Assembly: GCF_001927285.1 (NCBI RefSeq)
Contig: NZ_MSIG01000002.1
Location: 248,001-312,000, forward strand
Direction: 5' to 3'
Length of the DNA stretch: 64,000 nucleotides
Origin: Mongoliimonas terrestris
GTDB taxonomy: Bacteria > Pseudomonadota > Alphaproteobacteria > Rhizobiales > Pleomorphomonadaceae
Shown here in pieces: positions 28,292-37,493 of this stretch. Every line of letters begins with the position of its first letter. The first letter of the stretch is position 1. The notes below the pieces were generated by a model that was not told the DNA's origin, did no database searches, and was given only the letters and a program-made list of their open reading frames with translations. A program made the translations under genes and the position numbers.

Positions 28292-29701
28292 ATGACCACT
28301 GCTGCCGACGTGTTGAAGAGGATCAAGGACAACGACATCAAATACGTCGACCTGCGCTTCACCGACCCGCGCGGAAAGCTGCAGCATGTCACGTTCGACG
28401 TCTCGCTGGTCGATGAGGAAATGTTCGCCGAAGGCACCGCCTTCGACGGCTCCTCGATCGCCGGCTGGAAGGCGATCAACGAGTCCGACATGACGCTGAT
28501 CCCCGACCCGGCCACCGCCCACGTCGATCCCTTCTTCGCCCAGTCCACGCTCGCCATCTTCTGCGACGTCATCGACCCGCTGTCCGGCGAGCCCTACAAC
28601 CGCGACCCGCGCTCGATCGCCAAGAAGGCGGAGGCCTACGTCGCCACCCTCGGCATCGGCGACAAGGTGTTCTTCGGTCCGGAAGCCGAATTCTTCGTGT
28701 TCGACGACGTGAAGTTCGCCGCCGAGCCCTACCACACCGGCTTCAAGATCGACTCCTCGGAGCTGCCGATCAACTCCTACACGGACTACGAGTCAGGCAA
28801 CCTCGGCCACCGCGTCCGCAAGAAGGGCGGCTACTTCCCGGTGCCGCCGGTCGACAGCCTGCAGGACATCCGCTCGGAGATGCTCTCGGTCATGGCCGAG
28901 ATGGGCGTCGCCGTGGAGAAGCACCACCACGAGGTGGCGTCGGCCCAGCATGAGCTCGGCCTGAAGTTCCAGACGCTCACCACCGTCGCCGACCACCTGC
29001 AGATCTACAAGTACGCCATCCACCAGGTGGCGAACGCCTACGGCAAGTCGGCGACCTTCATGCCGAAGCCGATCTTCGGCGACAACGGCTCGGGCATGCA
29101 CGTGCACCAGTCGATCTGGAAGGAAGGCAAGCCGGTCTTCGCCGGCAACCAGTACGCCGACCTGTCCGAGACCTGCCTCTACTACATCGGCGGCATCCTG
29201 AAGCACGCCAAGGCGATCAACGCCCTGACCAACCCGTCGACCAACTCCTACAAGCGTCTGGTCCCGGGCTACGAGGCCCCCGTGCTGCTCGCCTACTCGG
29301 CGCGCAACCGCTCGGCCTCCGTGCGCATCCCCTACACCACCAACCCGAAGGCCAAGCGCCTCGAGGTCCGCTTCCCGGACCCGACCGCCAACCCGTACCT
29401 GGCCTTCTCTTGCATGCTGCTCGCCGGTCTCGACGGCATCAAGAACAAGATCCACCCGGGCGACGCGGCCGACAAGAACCTCTACGATCTGCCGCCGGAA
29501 GAGCTGAAGGCCATCCCGACCGTCTGCGGTTCGCTGCGTGAGGCCCTCGCCTCGCTCGACGCCGACCGCGACTTCCTGAAGGCCGGCGGCGTGTTCGACG
29601 ACGACTTCATCGACAGCTGGATCGAGCTGAAGATGGAAGAGAACATGCGCTACGAGATGACCCCGCATCCGGTCGAGTTCGACATGTACTACTCGCTCTG
29701 A
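28292..29701 (+). CDS. glnA: Glutamine synthetase type I
   Basis: Dodecameric enzyme that makes glutamine from glutamate, ammonia and ATP. The 469 residues have the typical landmarks: [14 protein letters not shown], the [13 protein letters not shown] metal site, [10 protein letters not shown] around 270, RVPYT-like [26 protein letters not shown], and the adenylylation tyrosine in NLYDLPPEE around 398, so it is regulated by GlnE. It is the second gene of the glnBA operon; a UUCG-loop terminator follows. AAGGAAGGG precedes the ATG. Confidence 0.98.
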   Translation: MTTAADVLKRIKDNDIKYVDLRFTDPRGKLQHVTFDVSLVDEEMFAEGTAFDGSSIAGWKAINESDMTLIPDPATAHVDPFFAQSTLAIFCDVIDPLSGEPYNRDPRSIAKKAEAYVATLGIGDKVFFGPEAEFFVFDDVKFAAEPYHTGFKIDSSELPINSYTDYESGNLGHRVRKKGGYFPVPPVDSLQDIRSEMLSVMAEMGVAVEKHHHEVASAQHELGLKFQTLTTVADHLQIYKYAIHQVANAYGKSATFMPKPIFGDNGSGMHVHQSIWKEGKPVFAGNQYADLSETCLYYIGGILKHAKAINALTNPSTNSYKRLVPGYEAPVLLAYSARNRSASVRIPYTTNPKAKRLEVRFPDPTANPYLAFSCMLLAGLDGIKNKIHPGDAADKNLYDLPPEELKAIPTVCGSLREALASLDADRDFLKAGGVFDDDFIDSWIELKMEENMRYEMTPHPVEFDMYYSL

Positions 29702-30021
29702 TCGGGCGGCCGGCGACCGCCGGCCTCTCATCGGCAGCACCTGGATCGGGGCGGCCTTCGGGCCGCCCCGTTTCGTTTGGTCCCTCCCCGCCAGTCCTCC
29801 TGATCCGGGCCGACGGCCCCCGTCCGGCGCCCCCTCGGCCCGCGCCCGCCCCGTCGCCCGCAAGGCCCGCCCCGCCCGTCCGTACATGTCCGGTCCGCGT
29901 TCGACCGGATCGGATGAGACCGGCGCCGAGGCACGTAAACAGTCCGAAGCCGGCGCATCCTTCGCGTCGGCGACGGCGGCCACCCGTGCCCTCCGCAAGG
30001 GGCCGCCGCACGGAGGACGCC
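29702..30021. other. Non-coding region between glnA and the universal stress gene
   Basis: About 320 bases. The left end holds the glnA terminator; the rest must contain the promoter of the stress-protein gene, for which I see no clear consensus. The open frames through it are Pro/Arg-rich and not coding. Confidence 0.4.
29747..29778 (+). terminator. Terminator of glnA
   Basis: Ten-base stem CGGGGCGGCC / GGCCGCCCCG closed by a TTCG tetraloop and followed by TTTCGTTT. It begins 46 bases after the glnA stop; a strong intrinsic terminator. Confidence 0.88.
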
Positions 30022-30858
30022 ATGATCAAGGACCTGCTCATCCCCTTCAGCACCTATCCGGAGCCCGTGCCGTCCGCCTCGATCGGCGCCGCCGTGCGTT
30101 TCGCGGAGCGGATCGGGGCCGGCGTGACGGCGCTCGCCTTCGACCTGGAGTTCCATGCTCCTGGCAACGCCATCGCCAACATGGTGCTCGACCTGCCGGC
30201 CATGGTGGCGACCGCCAAGGCGCGCGCCCATGCCAACGCGGCGGACTCGACCCGGGTGTTCGAGGACGCCTGCCGGACGAGCGCCATCACCGGCGACGTC
30301 ATCACCTACCGCTGCGAGGAGTCGCGGATCACCGAGGTGGTCGTGGAAAGCGCCCGCCTGCGCGACCTCACCCTCGTTCCGGCGCCGGAGGCCGGCGTGC
30401 AGCAGCAATGGGTGGCGGAGAGCGTCATCTTCGGATCAGGCCGGCCGGTGCTCATCCTGCCCGCGGCCGCCGTGGACGTGCCGCTGACGACGATCGCCGT
30501 CGCCTGGGACTGGACCCGGCCGGCCGCGCGGGCGCTCGCCGACGCGATTCCCCTCCTTGGCCGGGCCGAGACGGTGCGGATTTTCACCGTCGGCGACGAA
30601 AAGGCCATCCCGAAAACCCATGGCTTCGACGAGATCCGCCGCCACCTGGCGCGCCACGGCATCGACGCGGTCTGCGACCGGGTCGACGGCGGCCGGCGGC
30701 CGATCGGCGAGACCATGGCGGGTTACATCGCGACCCACGGCGTCGATCTCCTGGTGATGGGCGCCTATGCGCACTCCCGCATGCGCGACTTCATCCTCGG
30801 CGGCGCCACGCGCAGCATGGTGGCCGCGCCGCCGGTGCCGGTCCTGTTGTCGCACTGA
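30022..30858 (+). CDS. Universal stress protein family (UspA-like)
   Basis: Cytoplasmic protein of 278 residues, about twice the length of a single Usp domain. The first half (DLLIPFSTYPEPVPSASI...) is a diverged Usp-like domain; the second ends with a recognisable ATP-binding tail, VDLLVMGAYAHSRMRDFILGGATRSMV, close to the G-x2-G-x9-G(S/T) pattern, then VPVLLSH. CGGAGGACGCC precedes the ATG at 30022. It stands alone before the phoX promoter. The stress or ligand it answers to cannot be read from sequence. Confidence 0.88.
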   Translation: MIKDLLIPFSTYPEPVPSASIGAAVRFAERIGAGVTALAFDLEFHAPGNAIANMVLDLPAMVATAKARAHANAADSTRVFEDACRTSAITGDVITYRCEESRITEVVVESARLRDLTLVPAPEAGVQQQWVAESVIFGSGRPVLILPAAAVDVPLTTIAVAWDWTRPAARALADAIPLLGRAETVRIFTVGDEKAIPKTHGFDEIRRHLARHGIDAVCDRVDGGRRPIGETMAGYIATHGVDLLVMGAYAHSRMRDFILGGATRSMVAAPPVPVLLSH

Positions 30859-30946
30859 CCGCGACCCTCCACCAAGCTTCTGTTCGAACTAGCTTTTTTC
30901 GCCGGACCGACCCTCCTGTCGGGCCGGCGAGGCTTCTTCTGTCAAG

Positions 30947-30975
30947 CCGTCATTGTCCCGTCATGTGGCTGTCAT
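30947..30975 (+). promoter_or_regulatory. Pho boxes upstream of phoX
   Basis: Three half-sites CCGTCAT, CCGTCAT and CTGTCAT follow each other with four-base spacers, an exact 11-base period. The rhizobial PhoB consensus is two CTGTCAT half-sites with an 11-base period, so this is a tandem box with three helical-turn repeats about 100 bases before the phoX start. A further CTGTCAA at 30939 is off-phase. It predicts induction of phoX under phosphate limitation. Confidence 0.85.
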
Positions 30976-31073
30976 CCCTCGGCATTACTCACGAAGCCCG
31001 GCGGCCGGCCCACCCTGGCCGCTCACCGAAGTCACGCGGCCGCAGACGCCGCGCAGCAACGTGGAGGCTCGCT

Positions 31074-32975
31074 ATGAGTGATGTCGATCTGTCCAAACTG
31101 TCGTGGGACGAGCGGGACGAGGTCATCAATCCGCCGCCGGCCGTGACCGACTTCGACCGCGTGGTCGAGGCCGCGATCTCCCGCCGCGGCTTCCTCGGCG
31201 GCCTCCTGGTGTTCGGCTCCGGCGCCGCCGCGCTCGGCAGCGGCCTCCTGAACGCCTCGACGGCGCTCGCCTCGACCAGCCGCTTCGCGTTCAAGCCCAT
31301 CCCGATCGCCACCGACGGCACCGTGCATGTGCCGGAAGGCTACAGCTGGAAGCCGCTCGCCAAGTGGGGCCAGCCGCTCTTCTCCGGCGTGTCCGATCTC
31401 GACCACGAGACCGGCGGCGACGTCGCCTCCTCCGACAAGGTGTTCGGCGAGAACACCGACGGCATGGAGCTGTTCGTGATCGGCGACAAGCAGGTGATCG
31501 CCATCAACCACGAGTACGTCAACGAGGACATCAACCTTCCCAAGAATGAGAAGGGCATGCCCACGTCCGCCGATGACGTCGTCAAGCTGCAGAACCTGCA
31601 GGGCGTCACCGTCATGGAGATCGCCGAGGGCGCCGACGGCTGGTCGATCGTGGTCGACAGCCCGTTCAACCGCCGCATCCATCACCGCACCGAAATGGTC
31701 CTCGACGGCCCTGCCGCCGGCAGCGACCTCGTCAAGACGGACCTCGACCCGACAGGCACCAAGGTCCTCGGCACGCTCAACAACTGCGGCTCGGGCAAGA
31801 CCCCCTGGGGCACCTACCTGACCTGCGAAGAGAACTTCAACGGCTACTTCGGTTCCACTGTCGCCGACGCCAAGCTGCCGGACGACTACAAGCGCTACGG
31901 CATCGCCGCTGAGGGCCGCTATGCTTACGAGAAGTTCGACGAGCGCTTCGACTTCTCCAAGCACCCGAACGAGCCCCGCAAGCAGGGCTATATCGTCGAG
32001 ATCAACCCGGCCGATCCGACCTCCGTGCCGGTCAAGCACACCGCGCTCGGCCGTTTCAAGCATGAGAACGCCGCCTGCGTGGTGGCCCGCGACGGCCGCG
32101 TGGTCGTCTACATGGGCGACGACGAGCGCGGCGAGTTCCTCTACCGCTGGGTCTCCAACGGCATCTACGTGCCGGGCGGCGACACCTCCACGCTCCTCTC
32201 GGACGGCACCCTGTCCGTCGCCAAGTTCAACGAGGACGGCGCGGGCGAGTGGCTGGCCCTCACGCCGGAGACCACCGGCATGACCGCCGCCGAGGTCGCG
32301 GTGTTCACCCGCATGGCCGCCTCCAAGGTGGGCGCCACCACGATGGACCGTCCCGAGTGGGTGGCCGTGAGCCCGGTCGCCGCCGAGGCCTATTGCTGCC
32401 TCACCAACAACAGCCGCCGCGGCGTGAAGACCGACGACGGCAAGATCCGCGGCAACGCCGGCGGCGACCCGATGGCCGTCGGTGGTCCGAACCCGCGCGA
32501 GGCCAACGAGTACGGCCAGATCGTCCGCTGGTACCCGGCCGACGAGGATCACACCGCAGGCGGCTTCAAGTGGGACCTCTATGTGATGGCCGGAAACCCG
32601 GTCGTCCACAAGGATGCCTACGCCGGCTCCGGCAACATCAACGAAGGCAACATGTTCAACTCGCCGGACGGCATGGTGATCGATAGCACCGGCCTCATCT
32701 GGATCCAGACCGACGGCGAGGACAGCAACGAAGGCGCCTTCGCCGGCCAGGGCAACAACCAGATGCTCGCGGGCGACCCGGCCACCGGCCGCATCGAGCG
32801 CTTCCTCACCGGCCCGAAGGGCTCGGAAGTGACCGGCCTCACCTGGTCGGCCGACCGCCGCACCATGTTCGTCGGCATCCAGCACCCGGGCGCGCCCTTC
32901 CCGGACGGCGAAGGCAAGCTGCCCCGCTCGACCGTGATCGCCGTCAAGCGCGACGACAACGCCCTCGTCGGCTGA
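31074..32975 (+). CDS. phoX: Alkaline phosphatase PhoX, Tat-exported
   Basis: Periplasmic calcium/iron-dependent phosphomonoesterase that frees phosphate from organic esters. The protein of 633 residues has a twin-arginine signal, ISRRGFLGGLL at about 35-45, followed by a hydrophobic stretch, and the DUF839/PhoX body with AINHEYVN, GTYLTCEENFNGYF, GRFKHENAACVV, VYMGDDERGEF and FNSPDGMVIDSTGLIWIQTDG, where the metal ligands lie. GTGGAGG precedes the ATG at 31074. Pho boxes upstream and a strong terminator downstream make it a single-gene Pho-regulon unit. Confidence 0.94.
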   Translation: MSDVDLSKLSWDERDEVINPPPAVTDFDRVVEAAISRRGFLGGLLVFGSGAAALGSGLLNASTALASTSRFAFKPIPIATDGTVHVPEGYSWKPLAKWGQPLFSGVSDLDHETGGDVASSDKVFGENTDGMELFVIGDKQVIAINHEYVNEDINLPKNEKGMPTSADDVVKLQNLQGVTVMEIAEGADGWSIVVDSPFNRRIHHRTEMVLDGPAAGSDLVKTDLDPTGTKVLGTLNNCGSGKTPWGTYLTCEENFNGYFGSTVADAKLPDDYKRYGIAAEGRYAYEKFDERFDFSKHPNEPRKQGYIVEINPADPTSVPVKHTALGRFKHENAACVVARDGRVVVYMGDDERGEFLYRWVSNGIYVPGGDTSTLLSDGTLSVAKFNEDGAGEWLALTPETTGMTAAEVAVFTRMAASKVGATTMDRPEWVAVSPVAAEAYCCLTNNSRRGVKTDDGKIRGNAGGDPMAVGGPNPREANEYGQIVRWYPADEDHTAGGFKWDLYVMAGNPVVHKDAYAGSGNINEGNMFNSPDGMVIDSTGLIWIQTDGEDSNEGAFAGQGNNQMLAGDPATGRIERFLTGPKGSEVTGLTWSADRRTMFVGIQHPGAPFPDGEGKLPRSTVIAVKRDDNALVG

Positions 32976-32998
32976 CGCCGGCAGGAATGGAACCGAAG

Positions 32999-33030
32999 GG
33001 GCGCGCCGGGCAACCGGCGCGCCCTTTTCT
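32999..33030 (+). terminator. Terminator of phoX
   Basis: Eleven-base stem GGGCGCGCCGG / CCGGCGCGCCC with a four-base loop, followed directly by TTTTCT. Starts 24 bases after the phoX stop. Confidence 0.88.
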
Positions 33031-33093
33031 CGTGAGGGCTCGCGCCACTGGCCGCCGCGACACATTCAGATGGGCTGTTCGGCCTCCCCAAGA

Positions 33094-33194
33094 CGACATC
33101 CCGGCGAAAGCCGGGACCCAACCGTCTCGGAAGTCATCCTCACCGATGCGGATGAGGCACCGTCAGCTGGATCCCGGCCTTCGCCGGCATGACG
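33094..33194. repeat. Palindromic intergenic repeat, family A
   Basis: Imperfect inverted repeat of about 100 bases with outer arms GACATCCCGGCGAAAGCCGG and CCGGCCTTCGCCGGCATGAC. A second member lies at 59105-59205 with the same arms and an unrelated, also palindromic centre. REP/BIME-like, non-coding. Confidence 0.8.
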
Positions 33195-33230
33195 CCGTTT
33201 CTGTTCCCACACGCCCGAAAACACCGCGCC

Positions 33231-33267
33231 CGTCATGGTCCGCGAAGGCGGACCACCCACGCATTCC
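33231..33267. repeat. Palindromic intergenic repeat, family B (short copy)
   Basis: CGTCATGGTCCGCGAAGGCG followed by GACCACCCACGCATTC. Same sequence family as 50281-50391, 50533-50641 and 59311-59352. Here only one half of the larger element is present. It ends nine bases before the stop of the Hsp70-like gene. Confidence 0.75.
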
Positions 33268-33275
33268 TTCCCCCC

Positions 33276-34541
33276 TCACCCGTACCGCCGCGCCGCCTCC
33301 ACGGTCAGCCCCAACCCCACGCTGCCGAACGTGTCGCCCTCCACCACCCGCGCGGCCGGAACCGTCGCCAGGATGGCGTCGCGCACGTGGGCGAGCCGGG
33401 TCGACCCACCGGTCAGGAACACCGCGTCGATCGCCTCGGCCGTCACGCCCGCTTGGGCAAGGCACGTGGCGACGCGGGCGGCGATGCGGGTCGCAAGCGT
33501 CTCGGTGTGGGCGACAAGGTCGCGCCGCTCCACCGCGGCGGCGAGCCCACGCTCCAGGAAGGCGAGGTCCACGGCCGCCCTGCCCTCCTCGGACACGGCG
33601 ATCTTGGCGCCCTCCACCCCGATGGCGAGGCTGTGGCCGCGCTCCTCCTCCACCACCTTCACCAGCCGCCCGAAGAGGCTTGGGTCGGCGGCGTCGCGCT
33701 CCACCTCGTGCAGCGCGCGCAGCGTCTTCGGCTCGTAGAGGCGGTTGATGTTGGACCAGGTGGCCAGATCGTGGAAATACCCCGCCGGCACCGAAAGCCC
33801 CTCCCGCTTCATGGCGGAGCGATAGCCGAGGAGCGGCATCACCACGCCGAGCGAGAGCAGCCGGTCGAAGTCGGTGCCACCGATGCGCACGCCGTCGTTG
33901 GCCAGGATGTCGTCCGCCCGATCGGCCTTCGCCCGCCGATCCGGCCCGAGCCGCACGATGGAGAAGTCCGACGTGCCGCCCCCGATGTCGGCGATGAGGG
34001 CGAGTTCCTCCCGGTCGATCTGGCGCTCGTAGTCGAGGCTGGCGGCGATCGGCTCGAACTGGAACGACACCGCCTTGAAACCGATGGTCCCGGCGATCGC
34101 CCGCAGCGTGTCCTCCGCCCGCTGATCGCCGGCCGGATCGTCGTCCACGAAGAACACCGGCCGGCCGTGCACCACCGCGTCGAGCGGCTGACCGGCGGCG
34201 ATCTCCGCCCGGCGCCGAACGGTGCCGAGGTAGTCCGCGATCACCCGCCGGAAGGTCAGCCGTTCGCGGCCGACCAGGGTCGTCTCGTCGATCAGCGACG
34301 TGCCGAGCACGGACTTGAGGCTCCGCATCAGCCGCCCGTGGGCGCCGTCCACATAGGCGCCGATCGCCGCGCGGCCGACGGCGCGCTCGCCGTTCACCGG
34401 ATAGAAGATGGCGCTCGGAATGGTGTCCGCGCCGCCTTCCAGCGGCACCAGCGCGGGGCTCGGCACGCCGCCCCGGTCGGTCGCGCCGGGGATGCCGAGC
34501 GTCGTGTTGGACGTGCCGAAATCGAGACCGCAGGCGGCCAT
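33276..34541 (-). CDS. Hsp70-like ATPase, YegD family
   Basis: A 421-residue protein of the actin/Hsp70 fold without the substrate-binding lid of DnaK. Phosphate-1 motif GLDFGTSNTTLGI (5-17), phosphate-2 LIADIGGGTSDFS (about 187-199), and the adenosine motif FLTGGSTRLAHVR (about 374-386). YegD-type proteins are putative chaperones of unknown clients. The ATG at 34541 begins MAACGLDFG. A possible small membrane-anchored gene lies 125 bases upstream on the same strand. Identification of the family is firm, the function open. Confidence 0.9.
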   Translation of the reverse strand: MAACGLDFGTSNTTLGIPGATDRGGVPSPALVPLEGGADTIPSAIFYPVNGERAVGRAAIGAYVDGAHGRLMRSLKSVLGTSLIDETTLVGRERLTFRRVIADYLGTVRRRAEIAAGQPLDAVVHGRPVFFVDDDPAGDQRAEDTLRAIAGTIGFKAVSFQFEPIAASLDYERQIDREELALIADIGGGTSDFSIVRLGPDRRAKADRADDILANDGVRIGGTDFDRLLSLGVVMPLLGYRSAMKREGLSVPAGYFHDLATWSNINRLYEPKTLRALHEVERDAADPSLFGRLVKVVEEERGHSLAIGVEGAKIAVSEEGRAAVDLAFLERGLAAAVERRDLVAHTETLATRIAARVATCLAQAGVTAEAIDAVFLTGGSTRLAHVRDAILATVPAARVVEGDTFGSVGLGLTVEAARRYG

Positions 34542-35302
34542 GGAAGGTCTCCCGGAGAAGGGCGATAGGTCGGATGCGGGAATGGGCCGTGAGGGCGGGC
34601 GGCTTGGTTCGCACAGGCCGGCGGCGGACGCAACCCCGCCCGGCCGGCCGTTTCGCCGCGCGCCCTCAGAGGAGCGTCGCGAACGTGGCCGCGAGCACCA
34701 CCACGAGCCCGGCACGGGATGCGGCGCGGGCGGCGCGCGGCCGCCACACCGGCAGGTCCGGCCCGTCCAGGATCCCGTCGAGATCCCGCCGGAGCAGCGA
34801 CAGCGCCCGGGCGGCCACCACCGCCTGGACATCCAGGCTGGCCAGATCGGCCGAAAGCTTCACCTGAGCGGACGACAGGCTCATCGACACCACACTCGAC
34901 AAGGACGCAACCATGCCGAACGCACACGCCGGCGGGTTCGATCCCGCCTCGCGTCCGGACGGCCGCTGAACCCGACCCGCCGAACGCGCGGATCTGGGCC
35001 ACCTCGGCCGCGCCGCCATCCTGCCGCCTCGTCCTTAAGGAGCCGTCACCGGCAGACGGTCGCGGCGGGCTTGCGTGGCAGGCACCGAGATGAGAACATT
35101 TCAGAAACATGCACCGTCCCGTGCCGGTTTCGTGGCATTCTTCAACAGGCGAATCATGCGATGCGCTTGGGATTCCGGCCGCGAGGCCGTAAACCAAGCG
35201 GGTCCGGCGCGGCCGGCGGGCCGTTCGCCGGGCGAGCGACGTTCGGCCGGCGGCATGGAGCCGGCGCGGTATGGCCGGCAGCGACAGGTTTGAACGAACG
35301 AC
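34542..35302. other. Region between the Hsp70-like gene and parE
   Basis: About 760 bases, containing one doubtful small gene (34666-34914). The right part must hold the parE promoter. A GAAC-N7-AAAC element at 35094-35108 differs by one base from the alphaproteobacterial LexA box; I consider it weak. The open frames running into parE from the lower strand are not coding. Confidence 0.4.
34666..34914 (-). CDS. Possible small membrane-anchored protein
   Basis: An 82-residue frame starting at ATG 34914, MVASLSSVVSMSLSSAQVKL, with a helical middle (SLDVQAVVAARALSLLRRDL) and a single hydrophobic C-terminal segment (AGLVVVLAATFATLL), as in tail-anchored or small phage-shock-like proteins. Composition in the middle looks protein-like, but I know no family, and the start signal is weak. 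It would be the gene before the Hsp70-like ATPase. Could be spurious. Confidence 0.4.
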   Translation of the reverse strand: MVASLSSVVSMSLSSAQVKLSADLASLDVQAVVAARALSLLRRDLDGILDGPDLPVWRPRAARAASRAGLVVVLAATFATLL

Positions 35303-37381
35303 ATGACGGACCGCAGCGATCTCTTCGGCGACGACACCCCTCCGGTCACGGCTGAGGCCGCCCCGGCGGCCAAGCCCGCGCGGGCGGCGAAGACGCGTCC
35401 GGCCGTCCCCGGTGCGGCGCCCGCAGCGCCGGCCGCGAAGGCACCGTCCACCCCTGGCGAGCAGGACTACAACGCCTCTGCCATCGAGGTGCTGGAGGGG
35501 CTGGAGCCCGTCCGCCGCCGCCCCGGCATGTATATCGGCGGCACCGACGACCGGGCCTATCACCACCTCTTCGCCGAGGTGATCGACAACTCCATGGACG
35601 AGGCGGTCGCCGGCCACGCCTCCTGGATCGAGGTCGAGCTCTCCGCCGACGGCTTCCTCACCGTCACCGACAACGGCCGCGGCATCCCGGTGGACCCGCA
35701 CCCGAAATTCCCCGACAAGTCGGCGCTCGAAGTCATCATGTGCACGCTCCACGCGGGCGGCAAGTTCGACAGCAAGGTCTACGAGACCTCCGGCGGCCTG
35801 CACGGCGTCGGCGTCTCGGTGGTGAACGCCCTCTCCGAAACGCTCGAGGTGGAGGTCGCCCGCGGCCGCCAGCTCTACCGCCAGACCTTCTCGCGCGGCA
35901 TTCCGCAGGGCCCGCTGCAGAAGCTCGGCGAGACCATGAACCGGCGCGGCACCCGCGTGCGCTTCCGCCCGGACCCGCAGATCTTCGGCCCCGAGCAGGG
36001 CTTCGAGCCGGCGCGCCTCTTCAAGATGGCGCGGTCCAAGGCCTATCTCTTCGGCGGCGTTGAGATACGCTGGTCCTGCGACGAGAGCCTCGTCGCCGGC
36101 AAGCCGACGCACGCGGAGGCGGTCTTCAAATTCCCCGGCGGCCTCAAGGACTTCCTCGTGGAGGCGCTCGAGGGCGAGCGCCGTGTGGCCGACGAGATCT
36201 TCGCCGGGAAGACGGGCAACGGCGGGCACGGCTCGGTGGAATGGGCGGTGGCCTGGTTCGCCGGCGACGGCTTCGTCAACTCCTACTGCAACACCATCCC
36301 GACCCCCGGCGGCGGGACCCACGAGCAGGGCCTGCGGATCGCCCTCACCCGGTCGCTGAAGTCCTACGGCGAGATGGTCGGCAACAAGCGCGTCGCCCAG
36401 GTGACGCCGGACGACGTGATGACGTCGGCGGGCGGGCTCCTGTCGGTGTTCGTGCGCGAGCCGGAGTTCGTCGGCCAGACCAAGGACAAGCTCGCCACGG
36501 CGGACGCCGCCCGCATCGTGGAGAACGCCGTCAAGGACGCCTTCGACCACTTCCTCACCGGCTCCCCGGCCCAGGCCGGGCGCCTCCTGGAGTGGGTGAT
36601 CGAACGCGCCGACGAGCGCCTTCGCCGGCGCCAGGAGAAGGACGTCCAGCGCAAGTCGGCGATCCGCAAGCTGCGCCTGCCGGGCAAGCTCGCCGACTGC
36701 TCGCAGACGGCCGCGCAGGGCTCCGAGATCTTCATCGTGGAGGGCGACTCGGCCGGCGGCTCCGCCAAGCAGGCGCGCGACCGGGCGAGCCAGGCCGTGC
36801 TGCCGCTCCGCGGCAAGATCCTCAACGTGGCGAGCGCCGGCCGCGACAAGCTCGCCGCCAACCAGCAGCTCTCCGACCTTCTCCAGGCGCTCGGCGTCGG
36901 CACGCGCAGCCACTACCGGGAGGACGATCTCCGCTACGACAAGGTCATCATCATGACCGACGCGGACGTGGACGGCGCCCACATCGCCTCGCTCCTGATC
37001 ACCTTCTTCTACCGGGAGATGCCGGAGTTGATCCGCGGCGGCCACCTCTTCCTGGCGGTGCCCCCGCTCTACCGGCTGACCCACGGCGGCAAGACCGTCT
37101 ACGCCCGCGACGACGCCCACCGGGAAGAGCTGCTGCGCACCACCTTCCGCAACAAGAAGCCGGAGATCGGCCGCTTCAAGGGTCTCGGCGAGATGATGCC
37201 GGGGCAGCTGAAGGAAACCACCATGGACCCGAAGACGCGCACGCTCCTGCGGGTCGGCATCGTGGACGACGAGATCGCGCTCACCGCCGACACGGTGGAG
37301 CGGCTGATGGGCAACAAGCCGGAGGCCCGCTTCGCCTTCATCCAGGAAAACGCCGCCTTCGCCACCGATCTCGACATCTGA
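35303..37381 (+). CDS. parE: DNA topoisomerase IV subunit B
   Basis: ATPase subunit of topoisomerase IV, which unlinks replicated chromosomes. After an Ala/Pro-rich leader of about 50 residues come the GHKL ATPase domain (EVLEGLEPVRRRPGMYIGG, EVIDNSMDEAVAG, DNGRGIPV, GGLHGVGVSVVNAL), the transducer domain, and the TOPRIM domain (EGDSAGGSAKQARDR, LPLRGKILNV, IIMTDADVDGAHI). The 692 residues fit ParE; GyrB is usually over 780 in this group, and the RxxGMY start and absence of the GyrB insert favour ParE. A hairpin follows the stop. Confidence 0.94.
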   Translation: MTDRSDLFGDDTPPVTAEAAPAAKPARAAKTRPAVPGAAPAAPAAKAPSTPGEQDYNASAIEVLEGLEPVRRRPGMYIGGTDDRAYHHLFAEVIDNSMDEAVAGHASWIEVELSADGFLTVTDNGRGIPVDPHPKFPDKSALEVIMCTLHAGGKFDSKVYETSGGLHGVGVSVVNALSETLEVEVARGRQLYRQTFSRGIPQGPLQKLGETMNRRGTRVRFRPDPQIFGPEQGFEPARLFKMARSKAYLFGGVEIRWSCDESLVAGKPTHAEAVFKFPGGLKDFLVEALEGERRVADEIFAGKTGNGGHGSVEWAVAWFAGDGFVNSYCNTIPTPGGGTHEQGLRIALTRSLKSYGEMVGNKRVAQVTPDDVMTSAGGLLSVFVREPEFVGQTKDKLATADAARIVENAVKDAFDHFLTGSPAQAGRLLEWVIERADERLRRRQEKDVQRKSAIRKLRLPGKLADCSQTAAQGSEIFIVEGDSAGGSAKQARDRASQAVLPLRGKILNVASAGRDKLAANQQLSDLLQALGVGTRSHYREDDLRYDKVIIMTDADVDGAHIASLLITFFYREMPELIRGGHLFLAVPPLYRLTHGGKTVYARDDAHREELLRTTFRNKKPEIGRFKGLGEMMPGQLKETTMDPKTRTLLRVGIVDDEIALTADTVERLMGNKPEARFAFIQENAAFATDLDI

Positions 37382-37390
37382 CAGCAAGCT

Positions 37391-37420
37391 CGTGAGGTTC
37401 GGACGAGTCCGAACCTCACG
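37391..37420. terminator. Perfect hairpin between converging parE and DUF2076 genes
   Basis: Thirteen-base perfect stem, CGTGAGGTTCGGA / TCCGAACCTCACG, with a CGAG loop, ten bases after the parE stop. Neither side carries a T run, so it is not a classical intrinsic terminator, but its position between convergent genes suggests a role in ending or protecting transcripts. Confidence 0.5.
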
Positions 37421-37493
37421 ATACGGGTATGAGGCCGGCTACCGATCCGGGCATGGCGCCCGGACCGGCCCCCACATCTGACTTACAGTCGGC

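Noticed and set aside
35094..35108. LexA-box-like GAAC-N7-AAAC upstream of parE
   Set aside because: One mismatch to a short consensus, 195 bases from the start codon; chance occurrence is likely and topoisomerase IV is not a usual SOS gene.
34394..37387. Very long lower-strand open frame opposite parE
   Set aside because: Shadow of the high-GC parE gene in another frame; composition rich in Arg, His and Gly, no conserved motifs.
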